This document shows, piece after piece, positions 7,638 through 17,748 of a DNA stretch of 64,000 nucleotides (positions are counted from its first letter, which is position 1; every line of letters starts with the position of its first letter). The translations under genes were made by a program, and so were the position numbers. A model generated the notes under the pieces. That model was given only the letters and a program-made list of their open reading frames with translations, was not told the origin of the DNA and made no database searches. Origin of the DNA: Niveispirillum cyanobacteriorum (GTDB taxonomy: Bacteria; Pseudomonadota; Alphaproteobacteria; Azospirillales; Azospirillaceae); assembly GCF_002868735.1 (NCBI RefSeq), contig NZ_CP025611.1, positions 924,501 to 988,500 on the forward strand, in the 5' to 3' direction.

Positions 7638-9005
7638 TCAGACCGGCTTGGCCGCATGCCGGATGAATTCGGCGAAACCGTCCGCCGGCATCGGGCGAGC
7701 GAACAGGTAGCCCTGGCCTTCCTCAACTCCCAGCCGCTTCAGGATTTCCCACTGCGCCGGGGTTTCGATGCCTTCGGCCACGACCTTCAGGTCCATGGCC
7801 TGTGCCATGGCCACGATGGCCTCCACAATATGGCGGGTGCTCTGGTCCCGTTCCATATCCATCACGAACTTGCGGTCCACCTTCAGGCAGTCCAGCGGCA
7901 GTTCCCGCAGGTAGGACAGTGAAGAGTATCCAGTTCCGAAATCATCCAGCGCGAGCGCCACGCCACGGTCGGCGATCCAGCGCATCTGCTGCAGGGCACC
8001 CTCAAGGTCTTCCGGCAAGATGGTTTCCGTGATCTCAAGCTGCAGAAGATGCGGCGGTATACCACTCTCGGCCAGCAGCACATCAATCAGGGCCGGCAGG
8101 TGGCCCCAGCGGAATTGCCGTTCCGACACATTCACAGCGATCTGGATCGGCGGCAGGCCGGCATCCAGCCATTCGCGGATCTGCTTGATGGCGTTGCGCA
8201 GGACCCATTCCCCGATGGGAACGATCAGGCCCGTTTCCTCCGCCGTCGGGATGAACACGCCGGGCGGCACCATGCCCCGCACGGGATGGCGCCAGCGCAG
8301 CAGCGCCTCACCGCCCACCGGTTCCCCACCCTGGATGGCGACCTTGGGCTGGTAATGGAGGACCAGTTGGTTGTCGCGGATGGCCGCGCGCAGCTCATCC
8401 TCCAGGTCCAGCCGTTCCTTTAAGTCGTCGCGCATGGCGCGCGTGAAATGCAGGTAATTGGCCGTACCCGATTTCACTGCCTGTTCCAGCGCCACGCAGG
8501 CGTTGCGGATCAGCGAAGGGCCATCGGTGGCGTCGTTGGGCGATACCGCCACGCCGATCTTGGCCGACACGAACAGCTGCTGCCCTTCGACAATGATCGG
8601 TTCGACCATGGAATTGGCGATGGCCGATGCCGCAAACAGCGCCTTGCCGGCATGGTCCAGGCCCGGCAGGAAGATGGCGAACTGGGTCTGTGCGAAGCGA
8701 CAGATCAGATCGTTGGCGCCACAGACCGGCATCAGGCGCTTGACCAGGGTCGCCATGGCCTGATCGAGGGCCTGCTGACCATGGACACGGAACAGCTGCG
8801 GCATGCGGTCAATCTCGACCACCAGGATACCCGCAATCAGCCGCCCATCATGCTGGGCCAATATCTCGGCCACGCGGTTGGCAAAGGGCCGCATCTCCCA
8901 GACGCCGGTAACGGCATCGCGGGGGATGAAGTCGGCAGCTTGACCGCCATCCGTATTCAGTATCTTGGACAAAGTCACGACAGCGTTGTTCCGTGGTCCA
9001 GGCAT
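7638..9005 (-). CDS. Cyclic-di-GMP phosphodiesterase with degenerate GGDEF and intact EAL domain
   Basis: Predicted c-di-GMP phosphodiesterase. An N-terminal GGDEF-like domain (about residues 30-180) has lost the signature: the GGDEF position reads FAQTQF, so diguanylate cyclase activity is unlikely. The C-terminal EAL domain (about 195-445) keeps EALLRW, the Asn in IAVNVS, the Glu in LEITET, DDFGTGYSS, the Lys in LKVDRKFV and the Glu in VVAEGIET, which are the metal and catalytic residues of active EAL enzymes. There are no membrane segments, so it is cytosolic. The degenerate GGDEF may act as a GTP or dimerisation sensor, which is inference. Confidence 0.93.
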   Translation of the reverse strand: MPGPRNNAVVTLSKILNTDGGQAADFIPRDAVTGVWEMRPFANRVAEILAQHDGRLIAGILVVEIDRMPQLFRVHGQQALDQAMATLVKRLMPVCGANDLICRFAQTQFAIFLPGLDHAGKALFAASAIANSMVEPIIVEGQQLFVSAKIGVAVSPNDATDGPSLIRNACVALEQAVKSGTANYLHFTRAMRDDLKERLDLEDELRAAIRDNQLVLHYQPKVAIQGGEPVGGEALLRWRHPVRGMVPPGVFIPTAEETGLIVPIGEWVLRNAIKQIREWLDAGLPPIQIAVNVSERQFRWGHLPALIDVLLAESGIPPHLLQLEITETILPEDLEGALQQMRWIADRGVALALDDFGTGYSSLSYLRELPLDCLKVDRKFVMDMERDQSTRHIVEAIVAMAQAMDLKVVAEGIETPAQWEILKRLGVEEGQGYLFARPMPADGFAEFIRHAAKPV

Positions 9006-9320
9006 CAGATCGGGGAATGTTTGGCGGACAAGAACTTGACCATATGCATCATCCTACCTGCTGCCCTTATCGCGGGTTTCCACGGCTGTTCCGGCATCCG
9101 GGCTCCCGGCCCCCTGAAATCTGTTCAGCCGGCGATACATCGATGGTGCATTCCGGCATGTCCAAATGACAGGGTAGGCAAGATCATTGCACATCCAACC
9201 CCTCGATGGAACGCATCAATAGCGGCACCGATCATTTTCTGACACTCTTTTCGGCACCAGTTTCTTATAACCATAGAAAAGAACGTTCGTTAAATTATTG
9301 ATCTTTTTGGAGAGCCGGGG
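9006..9320. other. Intergenic region between divergent EAL and DUF218 genes
   Basis: About 315 bases with no convincing gene. The right 100 bases are AT-rich and hold GAACGTTC and a TTATAAC-like -10 at about 9265-9271, likely promoter sequence for the DUF218 gene. I could not match a -35 at normal spacing. No terminator or RNA gene is seen. Confidence 0.5.
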
Positions 9321-10112
9321 ATGGAGTTTGCGCTGGGTAAACTGTTCGCAGCCGTGACATCGCCCGGCAATCTTCTGCTGCTGCTAATGTTGGTGGGTCT
9401 CATCACGGTTTTGGCCCGGCGGCGCTCGGGCATGGTTATTCTGGCTGCGGGCTTGTTCCCCTTGCTGATCATTGCTGTCACCCCTGTTTCCACATGGGCA
9501 CTCCTGCCACTTGAGGAACGGTTTTCTAAACCGGACCTGACGATGATCTCACCGGTTGACGGCATCATCGTCCTGGGCGGCGCGCTGATGCCCATCGCTT
9601 CGCGCGAACACGGCGCACCACAGCTGACGCGCGATGCCGAACGGCTGACGGTGCTGCCGGGACTGATGCGGCGCTTTCCGCAGGCCAGGGTGGTCTTCAC
9701 GGGCGGCAGTGGCGACCCGCGCTATCCCGATGACCGGGAAGCCGCCTTCGTCTTGGCTCTGCTGGCCGATTGGGGCGTCGATACCGCCCGGATCACGCTA
9801 GAAGATTCCTCCCGCAACACCTGGGAGAATGCGGTGAACAGCGCGCCTTTGCTAAAAACCGGCGAACATTGGCTGCTGGTGACGTCCGCTTCCCATATGC
9901 CGCGCGCCATGGGCGTTTTCCGGTCCGTCATGCCCGATGTCCATATCACGGCCTTTCCCGTCGCCTACAACGCCAACCGGACAGAGGCTGACCGTTTCGG
10001 CCTGAACCTGACCGACAATCTGGACCGGTTCGACAATGCCGCTCATGAATGGCGGGGATTGATTGCCTACCGTCTCGCCGGGCGTATCCCGACGGTATTA
10101 CCCTCTCCCTGA
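9321..10112 (+). CDS. YdcF/ElyC-family DUF218 membrane protein
   Basis: Inner-membrane protein with two N-terminal hydrophobic segments (about residues 10-33 and 38-60) and a DUF218 domain (about 80-240). The domain shows the family landmarks DGIIVLGGAL, FTGGSGD, EDSSRNTWENA and LVTSASHMPRAMGVF. Members such as ElyC and SanA affect envelope and peptidoglycan precursor metabolism, but this protein's substrate is unknown. A good ribosome-binding site, GGAGAG, precedes the ATG. Its neighbours are cell-wall genes, consistent with an envelope role. Confidence 0.9.
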   Translation: MEFALGKLFAAVTSPGNLLLLLMLVGLITVLARRRSGMVILAAGLFPLLIIAVTPVSTWALLPLEERFSKPDLTMISPVDGIIVLGGALMPIASREHGAPQLTRDAERLTVLPGLMRRFPQARVVFTGGSGDPRYPDDREAAFVLALLADWGVDTARITLEDSSRNTWENAVNSAPLLKTGEHWLLVTSASHMPRAMGVFRSVMPDVHITAFPVAYNANRTEADRFGLNLTDNLDRFDNAAHEWRGLIAYRLAGRIPTVLPSP

Positions 10113-10177
10113 CGCTTGCCCCTTTCCGCCCGCCCGTGCCACAACCGATGGGATCAGGCACTGCGGAAGGGCCCCAG

Positions 10178-11179
10178 ATGATGATGCACGCGATGCGAAG
10201 CCGCCTTCGGGGCCTGTTGCCGGCTTGCCTTCTGCTGAGCGCGTTGATGGCCCCCGCGGCACAGGCCGCACCGGATTTCCAGCAATGGCTGGGGGAGCTC
10301 AAGGCCGAAGCGCTGCGTGAGGGGATCCGCCCCGCCATCGTGGACACGGCCCTGACCGGTGTTGTCCCCATCCCCCGCATTCTGGAGCTGGATGGCAAGC
10401 AGCCGGAACGGACCATCACCTTCGACACCTACCTGTCCCGGTCGGTCACCAAGGCACGCATCAAGAAGGCGCGCGAACGTATGGTGACGCATAAGGCATT
10501 GCTGGCGGAGATATCGAAGAAGTACGGCGTTCCCGCCCGCTTCATCGTCGCCCTGTGGGGGATGGAGACGGATTTCGGCGGCAATATGGGTGGGTTCAAG
10601 GTGGTGGATGCGCTGACGACGCTGGCCTATGACGGCCGCCGCAGTGCCTTTTTCCGGGGTGAACTGCTGAAGGCGCTGCGTATTCTTGATGAGGGCCACA
10701 TCGCGCCCGACCGCATGCTGGGCTCCTGGGCGGGTGCCATGGGGCAGTGTCAATTCATGCCCTCCAGCTTTTTCAAGTTCGCCCAGGATGGAAATGGCGA
10801 CGGGAAGCGGGACATCTGGACCACGCATGCCGACGTCTTCGCATCTGCGGCCAATTATCTGGCCACCGTCGGCTGGAAAACCGACCAGACCTGGGGCAGG
10901 GCGGTCCGTCTGCCCAAGGGTTCTGATTCGGCGTCCTGGGCCGGTTTGGACAAGCAGGCGCAGCCGCTGTCCGTCTGGGCAAAGCGCGGTCTGCGCAGTT
11001 CAGACGGTAAACCCCTGCCCAAGGCCAAGATCGATGCCTGGCTGGTGCAGCCGGATGGGCCAAAGGGCAGGGCATTCCTGGTCTATGGCAATTACCGGAC
11101 CATCATGGACTGGAACCGGTCCACCTATTTCGCAACCGCGGTCGGAATTCTCGCCGACCATATTGGCTCCGGTAAATGA
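10178..11179 (+). CDS. MltB-family lytic murein transglycosylase
   Basis: Cleaves peptidoglycan glycan strands to 1,6-anhydro-muropeptides in the periplasm. A Sec signal peptide (about residues 1-30, ending PAAQA) is followed by the SLT/MltB catalytic domain. The catalytic Glu is in ALWGMETDFGG, and the family motif GSWAGAMGQCQFMPSSF is complete. DGNGDGKRDIW is the conserved region with the EF-hand-like loop known in MltB/Slt35. I chose the ATG at 10178 because GGAAGG lies seven bases upstream and the signal peptide starts there; an earlier in-frame start would add 43 unrelated residues. There is no lipobox, so it is probably soluble. Confidence 0.93.
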   Translation: MMMHAMRSRLRGLLPACLLLSALMAPAAQAAPDFQQWLGELKAEALREGIRPAIVDTALTGVVPIPRILELDGKQPERTITFDTYLSRSVTKARIKKARERMVTHKALLAEISKKYGVPARFIVALWGMETDFGGNMGGFKVVDALTTLAYDGRRSAFFRGELLKALRILDEGHIAPDRMLGSWAGAMGQCQFMPSSFFKFAQDGNGDGKRDIWTTHADVFASAANYLATVGWKTDQTWGRAVRLPKGSDSASWAGLDKQAQPLSVWAKRGLRSSDGKPLPKAKIDAWLVQPDGPKGRAFLVYGNYRTIMDWNRSTYFATAVGILADHIGSGK

Positions 11180-11221
11180 GTTGATGTAGGCTGCGGCCAC
11201 AATTGGTTGGGGTAGGGAAGT

Positions 11222-12250
11222 ATGGCGCGGGCAAATCTTGTAAAACTGGCGGTCCTGGGTGTCACCATTGCGGGGCTGGCCGGCTGTTCCTCGCCGCCGC
11301 CGCCCAAGCCCCCGGCTGCTGCACCCGCACCGGTGGAGCCCAAGCCCACGCCGGGCGGCAGCTATAAGGTCGGCAACCCCTATCAGATCGACGGCGTCTG
11401 GTATTACCCCCGCGTCGACTATTCCTATAACGAGACAGGTATCGCCAGCTGGTATGGCCCCGGCTTTCATACCAAGGTCACCGCCAATGGTGAGGCCTAT
11501 AACGAGAATGAGCTGACGGCCGCCCACCAGACCCTGCCCATGCCCAGTCTGGTGCGCGTCACCAATCTGGAAAATGGCCGTTCTATCGTGGTGCGTATCA
11601 ATGACCGTGGCCCCTTCGTGTCGGGCCGCATTATCGATATGTCCCGCCGTGGTGCGCAGTTGCTGGGCTTTGACCAGCAGGGCACCGCCAAGGTCCGGGT
11701 TGAGGTTCTGGCGGAGGAAAGCCGCGCCATTGCCGCCGCCGCCATGAATGCCGCCTCACAGGTTGCGGGCGTCTCCCCCGATGGCGGCCCCGTGCCACAG
11801 GCTGCCCCGCGCCCCAGCGTGACGGTGGAATCCACGCCGCTGGCCCCGCCGGCCGGGACCAAGGCCGCCCCCGGCAGCGCCATTCCGCCCAAGGTGGCGC
11901 AAGCAACGCCGGCCCCGGCCCGCACCATTGCCGCCCCGACCAGTCTGGCGGGCACCACCACTGATGACGGTCGCTTCCTGCCGGCCCCCGTGGTTGAACA
12001 GCGTGCGGTTCCGGCCAAGCCGGGCAAGATCTATATCCAGGCTGGCGCCTTCGCCAGCTATGACAATGCCAACAAGCTGCGGGCCAAGCTGAGTTCCATT
12101 GCGCCGACCAACCTGTCGAACGCCATGGTCAATGGCACGCAATATTTCCGTGTTCGTGTCGGTCCGTTCGATCAGGTCGAACGCGCCGATCAGGTGCTGG
12201 CCCAGGTTCTGCAGGCCGGCACGTCGGAAGCAAAGATCATCGTGGACTGA
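11222..12250 (+). CDS. rlpA: RlpA-family septal lipoprotein with SPOR domain
   Basis: Rare lipoprotein A, a septal ring lytic transglycosylase of the double-psi beta-barrel type. The lipobox GLAGCS is at about residues 18-23. The RlpA domain (about 75-165) contains IASWYGPGFHTKVTANGE, with the catalytic Asp of DRGPF in VRINDRGPFVSGRIIDMS. A Pro/Ala-rich linker leads to a C-terminal SPOR domain (about 265-342) that binds denuded glycan at the septum. The length of 342 residues fits RlpA-SPOR proteins. It lies just upstream of dacA, a common alphaproteobacterial pairing. Confidence 0.94.
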   Translation: MARANLVKLAVLGVTIAGLAGCSSPPPPKPPAAAPAPVEPKPTPGGSYKVGNPYQIDGVWYYPRVDYSYNETGIASWYGPGFHTKVTANGEAYNENELTAAHQTLPMPSLVRVTNLENGRSIVVRINDRGPFVSGRIIDMSRRGAQLLGFDQQGTAKVRVEVLAEESRAIAAAAMNAASQVAGVSPDGGPVPQAAPRPSVTVESTPLAPPAGTKAAPGSAIPPKVAQATPAPARTIAAPTSLAGTTTDDGRFLPAPVVEQRAVPAKPGKIYIQAGAFASYDNANKLRAKLSSIAPTNLSNAMVNGTQYFRVRVGPFDQVERADQVLAQVLQAGTSEAKIIVD

Positions 12251-12286
12251 TGCCGGTTCCCGGCCACAGAAACCTAGCCGGCACCG

Positions 12287-12309
12287 TGTTTCACGATGTT
12301 GCACAATGT
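12287..12309. promoter_or_regulatory. Recurring motif TGTTTCACGATGTTGCACAATGT
   Basis: Intergenic copy of a motif that recurs in this window, here reading GTTTCACGATGTTGCACA, about 95 bases upstream of dacA. Compare 3500-3519, 26165-26330 and 31157-31178. Function unknown; the regular spacing of GTTTCAC and TTGCACA suggests a protein-binding site. Confidence 0.45.
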
Positions 12310-12401
12310 CGCGGTGGCGGGCAGGGCTGGACATGTCCACCTCGCCCGTCCCACTGTCGCCCGGGGGTCTGGCCCCCACCTGTTCCTGTTGTGAAGGGTT
12401 G

Positions 12402-13607
12402 ATGAAAGAGATGGATATTCGGATCGCACATCGGATGAAGGGCGCCGCCCGCAGCGTTGCCGCGGCCCTCCTGTTCACGGTGTCGGCGCTGCCCGCGATG
12501 GCGGCCGATCTGGACACCATCGCCAGGGAAGCCATCCTGGTCGATGCCGAAACCAACACGGTCCTGTTTGAGAAGAACGCGGATGAGCGGATGCCCACGT
12601 CGTCCATGTCGAAGGTGGCAACTGCCTACATGCTGTTCGAACGCGTCAAGGAAGGCCGCCTGTCGCTGGACGACACGCTACCCGTGTCCGAACGCGCCTG
12701 GAAGGTCCAGGGCTCCAAGATGTTTGTGGAACTGGGCAACAACATCAAGGTTGAGGATCTGGTCCGTGGCATGGTGATCCAGTCGGGCAACGATGCCTGC
12801 GTGGTCCTGGCCGAAGGAATGTCGGGTACCGAGGAAGCCTTCGCCGCCGCCATGACCAAGCGGATGAAGGAGCTGGGCCTCAACAATACCAACCTGATGA
12901 ACGCCTCGGGCATGCCCGACCCGAACCATTATTCCACGGCCCGCGACCTGTCGGTCCTGGCCCGCCACCTGATCCGGGATTTCCCTGATCATTATCACTA
13001 TTATTCAGAGCTGGATTACACCTATCACGGCATTAAGCAGGGCAACCGTAACCCGCTCCTGTACCGGAACATGGGTGTGGACGGCATCAAGACCGGCCAC
13101 ACAGAGGCTGCCGGTTACGGCCTGATCGCGTCCGGGGAACGCGATGGCCGGCGTCTGGTACTGGTCGTCAATGGTCTGCCCAACATGCAGGCCCGCGCCG
13201 ATGAAAGTGCGCGTATACTTGAGTGGGGCTGGCGGGAATTCGATAATTTCACCCTGTTCAAGGCGGGGGAAACGGTAGACAGCCTGCCCGTCTGGCTGGG
13301 CGTGGCAGAGACGGTGCCGCTGGTCATCCAGGATCAGGTGAAGATCACCATGACCCATGATCAGAAGCAGAAGATGAAGGTCAGCTTCAAGGCCGACAGC
13401 CCGGTTGCGGCTCCCGTCACCAAGGGCGCCAAGTTGGGCACGCTGATCGTCACCGCACCGGGTCTGGAGACGCTGGAACTGCCGCTGCTGGCTGGTGCCG
13501 ATGTGGCACAGCTTGGCCTGTTCGGTCGCATGGGTGCCGCCCTGTCGCACTTCTTCGGCGGGTCCAGCCAGCCTGCGTCGCCCCCGGCGCCGGCCCCGGC
13601 ACAGTGA
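12402..13607 (+). CDS. dacA: D-alanyl-D-alanine carboxypeptidase (PBP5/6 type)
   Basis: Periplasmic serine peptidase that trims the terminal D-Ala of peptidoglycan pentapeptides. A signal peptide ends in PAMA at about residue 36. The S11 catalytic motifs are complete: SxxK in SSMSK, SxN in IQSGNDA and KTG in IKTGHTEAAG. A C-terminal PBP5-type beta domain follows, then a short Pro/Ala-rich tail; a membrane-anchoring amphipathic helix is plausible near LFGRMGAALSHFF. The start could be the ATG at 12402 or the one at 12411; GAAGGG lies just upstream. The stop overlaps the tmk GTG start. Confidence 0.94.
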   Translation: MKEMDIRIAHRMKGAARSVAAALLFTVSALPAMAADLDTIAREAILVDAETNTVLFEKNADERMPTSSMSKVATAYMLFERVKEGRLSLDDTLPVSERAWKVQGSKMFVELGNNIKVEDLVRGMVIQSGNDACVVLAEGMSGTEEAFAAAMTKRMKELGLNNTNLMNASGMPDPNHYSTARDLSVLARHLIRDFPDHYHYYSELDYTYHGIKQGNRNPLLYRNMGVDGIKTGHTEAAGYGLIASGERDGRRLVLVVNGLPNMQARADESARILEWGWREFDNFTLFKAGETVDSLPVWLGVAETVPLVIQDQVKITMTHDQKQKMKVSFKADSPVAAPVTKGAKLGTLIVTAPGLETLELPLLAGADVAQLGLFGRMGAALSHFFGGSSQPASPPAPAPAQ

Positions 13608-14251
13608 CGGTCGGCATGGGACGCGGGCGCTTCATCACGTTGGAGGGCGGCGAGGGGGCTGGCAAATCCACCCAGATCCGCCTGCTGGCCGACGCTCTGC
13701 GCGCCGGCGGCATCGACGTGGTGGCGACCCGCGAACCTGGAGGATCGCCGGGCGCGGAGTTCATTCGCAATATGCTCGTGAATGGTGATGTTGGACGTTG
13801 GTTGCCAACATCTGAAGCGCTTTTGCTGTCCGCTGCGCGGCATGACCATGTCATGCGGAAAATCCGGCCCGCGCTAGATGCTGGACAATGGGTGCTGTGT
13901 GACCGTTTCGCCGACAGCACCATGGCCTATCAGGGCTATGGTCACGGCCTGGATCATGGCGTGCTGACGGCGCTGCGCGATATCGCCGTGGGTGATACGA
14001 AACCCGACCTGACCCTGATCCTTGATATCGATCCAGCCCAGGGTCTGGCCCGTGCCGCCTCCCGTCGCGGGGGTGAGGATCGGTATGAGCGAATGCATGT
14101 CGCGTTCCATGAGCGGTTGAGGGAAGGCTACCAAGCCATTGCAAGGGCTGAACCTTCCCGCTGCGCCATCATCGATGCCTCTGCTGGAATTGACGCCATT
14201 CAGGCTGCCATCCGTGCTGCCATCGCCGACCGACTGGGGGTGGCGCTGTGA
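13604..14251 (+). CDS. tmk: Thymidylate kinase
   Basis: Phosphorylates dTMP to dTDP for DNA synthesis. The P-loop GGEGAGKST, the dTMP-binding TREPGGSPGAE and the DRFADSTMAYQGYG motif are all present. The lid region (ASRRGGEDRYE) has the arginine-rich form of the E. coli-type enzyme. The length of 215 residues is typical. A GTG start overlaps the dacA stop by four bases; the ATG at 13616 is the alternative. The stop overlaps holB in the same way, so dacA-tmk-holB are translationally coupled. Confidence 0.97.
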   Translation: MTVGMGRGRFITLEGGEGAGKSTQIRLLADALRAGGIDVVATREPGGSPGAEFIRNMLVNGDVGRWLPTSEALLLSAARHDHVMRKIRPALDAGQWVLCDRFADSTMAYQGYGHGLDHGVLTALRDIAVGDTKPDLTLILDIDPAQGLARAASRRGGEDRYERMHVAFHERLREGYQAIARAEPSRCAIIDASAGIDAIQAAIRAAIADRLGVAL

Positions 14252-15375
14252 GCGGGCAACCGCATGAGGCGGATGACGCGTTCAACCCGCGTCGTAATAC
14301 CCATCTGGAAGGCCATGGTGCCGCACAGAAATTGCTTCTGGATAGCTGGAATTCCGGTCGCATGCATCATGCCTGGCTGATCGGTGGGCCGCCCGGCATC
14401 GGTAAGGCCACGCTGGCCTTCCGCATGGCGCGGTTCGTGCTGACCAAGGGGCTGCCAGGGGAGCAGGAGATGGGCCTGTTCGGCCCGCCGCCCGACCCGA
14501 CCAGTCTGGTGGTCGATACAGACAGCGCCGTCTGCCACCGTATTGCCTCGGGCGGTCATGCCGACCTGCTGACGGTACAGCGTACCTGGGATGAAAAGCG
14601 TAAGCGGTTCAAGCGAGACCTGCCCGTCGATGAAATCCGTAAGATCGCGCCGTTCCTGCGCTTGACGTCGGCAGAAGGCGGCTGGCGGGTGGTAATCGTC
14701 GATGGCGCCGATCAGTTGAACACCAGCGGTCAGAACGCCATTCTGAAGATCCTTGAAGAACCACCCTCCAAAGCCTTGATATTGCTGGTGGCCGATAATG
14801 TCGGCGCCATGCTGCCCACTATCCGGTCGCGCACCCGCAAGCTTGCGCTCGAACCGCTGAGCGAGGCGCAGGTGAAGGCACTGCTGTTCCGCTATCTGCC
14901 CGACCTGGAGGAGGCGGAACGTACGGCCCTGGCCCGCCTGTCTGAAGGCAGCATTGGTCGCGCGATTGAACTGCATGCAGCCGGTGGCCTGACCCTGTAC
15001 AAGGCCATGCTTGGCGTCTTCGACAGCCTGCCCAGGCTCGACATAGTGGAGGCCTATACCTTCATTGACGCCACCTTACGTGGCGGGAATGAGGAGGCGA
15101 ACTGGGTCGCCGTCACCGAACTGATCGGCTGGTGGCTGGGCCGTGTGGCCCGCGCCGGTGCCCGTGGCACCATCCCGCCTGAGGTCGTTCCCGGCGAAGC
15201 CGCCCTTGTCCATCGCCTGATGCAGGGGAGCCAACGGTCGGGTAACCTTGATCGCTGGGTAGAGGTGTGGGAGAACACGAACCATATGTTCGCCAAGGCG
15301 GAATCCGCCAATCTCGACCGGCGCCAGACCCTGATGTCGGTGCTGTCGCGGATCGAAGCGGCCGCTGCCGGCTGA
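14248..15375 (+). CDS. holB: DNA polymerase III subunit delta'
   Basis: Clamp-loader subunit delta prime. It contains an AAA+ module with [17 protein letters not shown] as a Walker A-like loop, the segment [27 protein letters not shown] (positions about 14692-14772) as Walker B plus sensor region, and TIRSRTRKL as the SRC-like arginine motif. The C-terminal half is the collar domain. The length of 375 residues is usual for alphaproteobacteria. A GTG start overlaps the tmk stop. Confidence 0.95.
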   Translation: MSGQPHEADDAFNPRRNTHLEGHGAAQKLLLDSWNSGRMHHAWLIGGPPGIGKATLAFRMARFVLTKGLPGEQEMGLFGPPPDPTSLVVDTDSAVCHRIASGGHADLLTVQRTWDEKRKRFKRDLPVDEIRKIAPFLRLTSAEGGWRVVIVDGADQLNTSGQNAILKILEEPPSKALILLVADNVGAMLPTIRSRTRKLALEPLSEAQVKALLFRYLPDLEEAERTALARLSEGSIGRAIELHAAGGLTLYKAMLGVFDSLPRLDIVEAYTFIDATLRGGNEEANWVAVTELIGWWLGRVARAGARGTIPPEVVPGEAALVHRLMQGSQRSGNLDRWVEVWENTNHMFAKAESANLDRRQTLMSVLSRIEAAAAG

Positions 15376-15406
15376 ACACCGTCCTATCGCTTCGCGGAGA
15401 AGTCCC

Positions 15407-16954
15407 ATGTCCGGGCGCGCGCCCTATTACATCACTACGCCGATCTATTACGTGAACGATGCGCCGCATGTCGGCCACGCTTACACGACGATCGCCTGCG
15501 ACGTGATGGCCCGCTTCAAGCGGCTGGATGGTTTTGACGTCAAGTTCTTGACCGGCACCGACGAACATGGCCAGAAGGTCCAGAAGTCGGCCGAGGCGTT
15601 CGGGACGACCCCGCAGGAACTGGCGGATAAGAACTCTCAAAATTTCAGGGACTTGGCCAAGCTGCTTAACGTCAGCAATGACGATTTCATCCGCACGACG
15701 GAGGCCCGCCATATCAAGGCGGTGCAGTTCCTCTGGGAACGCCTGCTGGAAAGCGGCGACGTCTATCTGGGCAGCTACAGTGGCTGGTATTCCGTCCGTG
15801 ATGAGGCCTACTATAACGAAGACGAACTGACGGAGCGCGATGGCAAGCGTTTCGCCCCTACCGGCGCGCCCGTGGATTGGGTCGAAGAACCCAGCTATTT
15901 CTTCCGCTTGTCGGCCTATGCTGAACCGCTGCTGAAGCTGTACGAAGAGCAGCCGCAGTTCATCATGCCGTCAGGCAAGCGGTCGGAAGTGATCAGCTTC
16001 GTCAAGGGCAGCCTGCGTGACCTGTCGATCAGCCGAACGACCTTCGACTGGGGCATCAAGGTTCCCGGGGACGACAAGCATGTGATGTATGTCTGGCTGG
16101 ATGCGCTGGCCAACTACATCACCGCCGTCGGCTATCCGGACACCACCGGCGATTTCGCGAAGTTCTGGCCCGCTGACCTGCACATGGTGGGCAAGGACAT
16201 CCTGCGCTTCCACACCGTCTATTGGCCGGCCTTCCTGATGGCGGCCAAGCTGCCGCTGCCGCGCCGCGTCTTCGCCCATGGCTGGTGGACGGTGGAGGGT
16301 GAGAAGATGTCCAAGTCGCTGGGCAACGTAGTCAAGCCCGCCGACCTGATCGAAACCTATGGCCTGGACCAGACCCGCTACTTCCTGATGCGGGAAATCC
16401 CGTTTGGCAATGATGGCGACTTTTCCAAGCGTGCTATGGCGCAACGGATCAATGTCGATTTGGCCAATGGTTACGGCAACTTGTGCCAACGCGTTCTTTC
16501 CATGATTCAAAAGTATCATGGCGGCCAGTTGCCGGCCCCAGACGCGCTCAGCAATGAAGACCACGCGCTGCTGAATGCCGCCAAGGGCATGTTGGATGCC
16601 GTGCGCGCCGAACTGGACATTCAGGCCTTCAACAAAGCGCTGGACGCGATCTGGCACGTCGTGGACGAAGCCAACCGCTATGTCCAGGAAACGGCTCCCT
16701 GGACCCTCGCAAAGACCGACACGGTGCGGCTGGGCACCGTGCTGTACACCCTGACTGATGTCATTCGCCAACTGGCGATCATGACCCAGCCCTTCATGCC
16801 CGATACCAGCAACCGCATTCTGGATTTGCTGGCAGTGTCGGCGGACCAACGTGGCTTTGCCAATCTGGCGGCCAATCCGCTCTCGCCCGGCACGCCGCTT
16901 CCGGCCCCGACACCGGCTTTCCCGCGCTATGTCGCGCCGGAGGAGGCGAAGTGA
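15407..16954 (+). CDS. metG: Methionyl-tRNA synthetase
   Basis: Class I aminoacyl-tRNA synthetase for methionine. The HIGH signature reads PHVGHAY (about residues 20-26) and the KMSKS loop is in [10 protein letters not shown]. The connective peptide lacks the zinc-binding cysteine knuckle: the usual CxxC position reads [11 protein letters not shown]. There is no C-terminal dimerisation (Trbp111) domain, and 515 residues matches this short form known in alphaproteobacteria. It starts 31 bases after holB, and its stop overlaps the start of the TatD gene. Confidence 0.97.
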   Translation: MSGRAPYYITTPIYYVNDAPHVGHAYTTIACDVMARFKRLDGFDVKFLTGTDEHGQKVQKSAEAFGTTPQELADKNSQNFRDLAKLLNVSNDDFIRTTEARHIKAVQFLWERLLESGDVYLGSYSGWYSVRDEAYYNEDELTERDGKRFAPTGAPVDWVEEPSYFFRLSAYAEPLLKLYEEQPQFIMPSGKRSEVISFVKGSLRDLSISRTTFDWGIKVPGDDKHVMYVWLDALANYITAVGYPDTTGDFAKFWPADLHMVGKDILRFHTVYWPAFLMAAKLPLPRRVFAHGWWTVEGEKMSKSLGNVVKPADLIETYGLDQTRYFLMREIPFGNDGDFSKRAMAQRINVDLANGYGNLCQRVLSMIQKYHGGQLPAPDALSNEDHALLNAAKGMLDAVRAELDIQAFNKALDAIWHVVDEANRYVQETAPWTLAKTDTVRLGTVLYTLTDVIRQLAIMTQPFMPDTSNRILDLLAVSADQRGFANLAANPLSPGTPLPAPTPAFPRYVAPEEAK

Positions 16955-17748
16955 TGCTGGTCGACAGCCACTGCCATCTGGATTTCCCCGACTTCGCGCC
17001 GGAGCGTGACGCGGTGGTGCAGCGGGCGCGGGATGCGGGAGTGGGCCTGATGCTGACCATCTGCACCCATATCAGCCGCTTCGACCAAGTGCATGACATC
17101 GCCATGAATTATGACGATGTCTATTGCACCGTAGGTGTACATCCGCACCAGGCAGCCGAAGAGTTCCCGTTGTGCACCGAGGCTGAACTGCTGCGTCTGG
17201 CAAGGCAGCACAAGGTGGTCGGCATCGGGGAGACGGGGCTGGATTATTTCTATGACAAGTCACCGCGCGATGTGCAGCAGGAAAGCTTCCGCCGCCATAT
17301 CCGCGTCTGTCTGGAAACCGACCTGCCGATCATCGTCCATACCCGCGATGCGGATGAAGATACGATCCGCATCCTGCGGGAAGAGGGGCAGGGGCGTCTG
17401 CGCGGCCTGCTGCATTGCTTCAGCAGCAGCCGGCAACTGGCTGAACAGGCTTTGGAAATCGGCTTCTTCATTTCGCTCTCCGGCATCCTGACGTTCAAGA
17501 AGTCGGAAGAGTTGCGGGATACCACCGCCATCGTGCCGATGGACCGGTTGCTGGTGGAAACCGATGCCCCTTATCTGGCGCCCGTGCCTATGCGGGGCAA
17601 GCGAAATGAGCCTGCCTTTGTCGCGCACACGGCCCGCACCCTGGCAGAGGTGAAGGGCGTGGACGTGGCCACCATGGCATCCGTCTCCACCGCCAATTTT
17701 CTGCGCCTTTTCAACAAGGTGCCGGCCCCGGCTCTGAAGGCGGCGTAA
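16954..17748 (+). CDS. TatD-family hydrolase
   Basis: Metal-dependent amidohydrolase-fold DNase-like protein. The N-terminal VDSHCHLDF provides the first metal ligands; VGVHPH, GIGETGLDYF, VHTRDADED, LHCFS and VETDAPYLAP follow in the usual order. The length of 264 residues is normal. The ATG at 16954 has GGAGGAGG seven bases upstream and overlaps the metG stop by one base; a GTG three bases earlier is also possible. metG-tatD-MBL is a conserved alphaproteobacterial order. Confidence 0.95.
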   Translation: MLVDSHCHLDFPDFAPERDAVVQRARDAGVGLMLTICTHISRFDQVHDIAMNYDDVYCTVGVHPHQAAEEFPLCTEAELLRLARQHKVVGIGETGLDYFYDKSPRDVQQESFRRHIRVCLETDLPIIVHTRDADEDTIRILREEGQGRLRGLLHCFSSSRQLAEQALEIGFFISLSGILTFKKSEELRDTTAIVPMDRLLVETDAPYLAPVPMRGKRNEPAFVAHTARTLAEVKGVDVATMASVSTANFLRLFNKVPAPALKAA

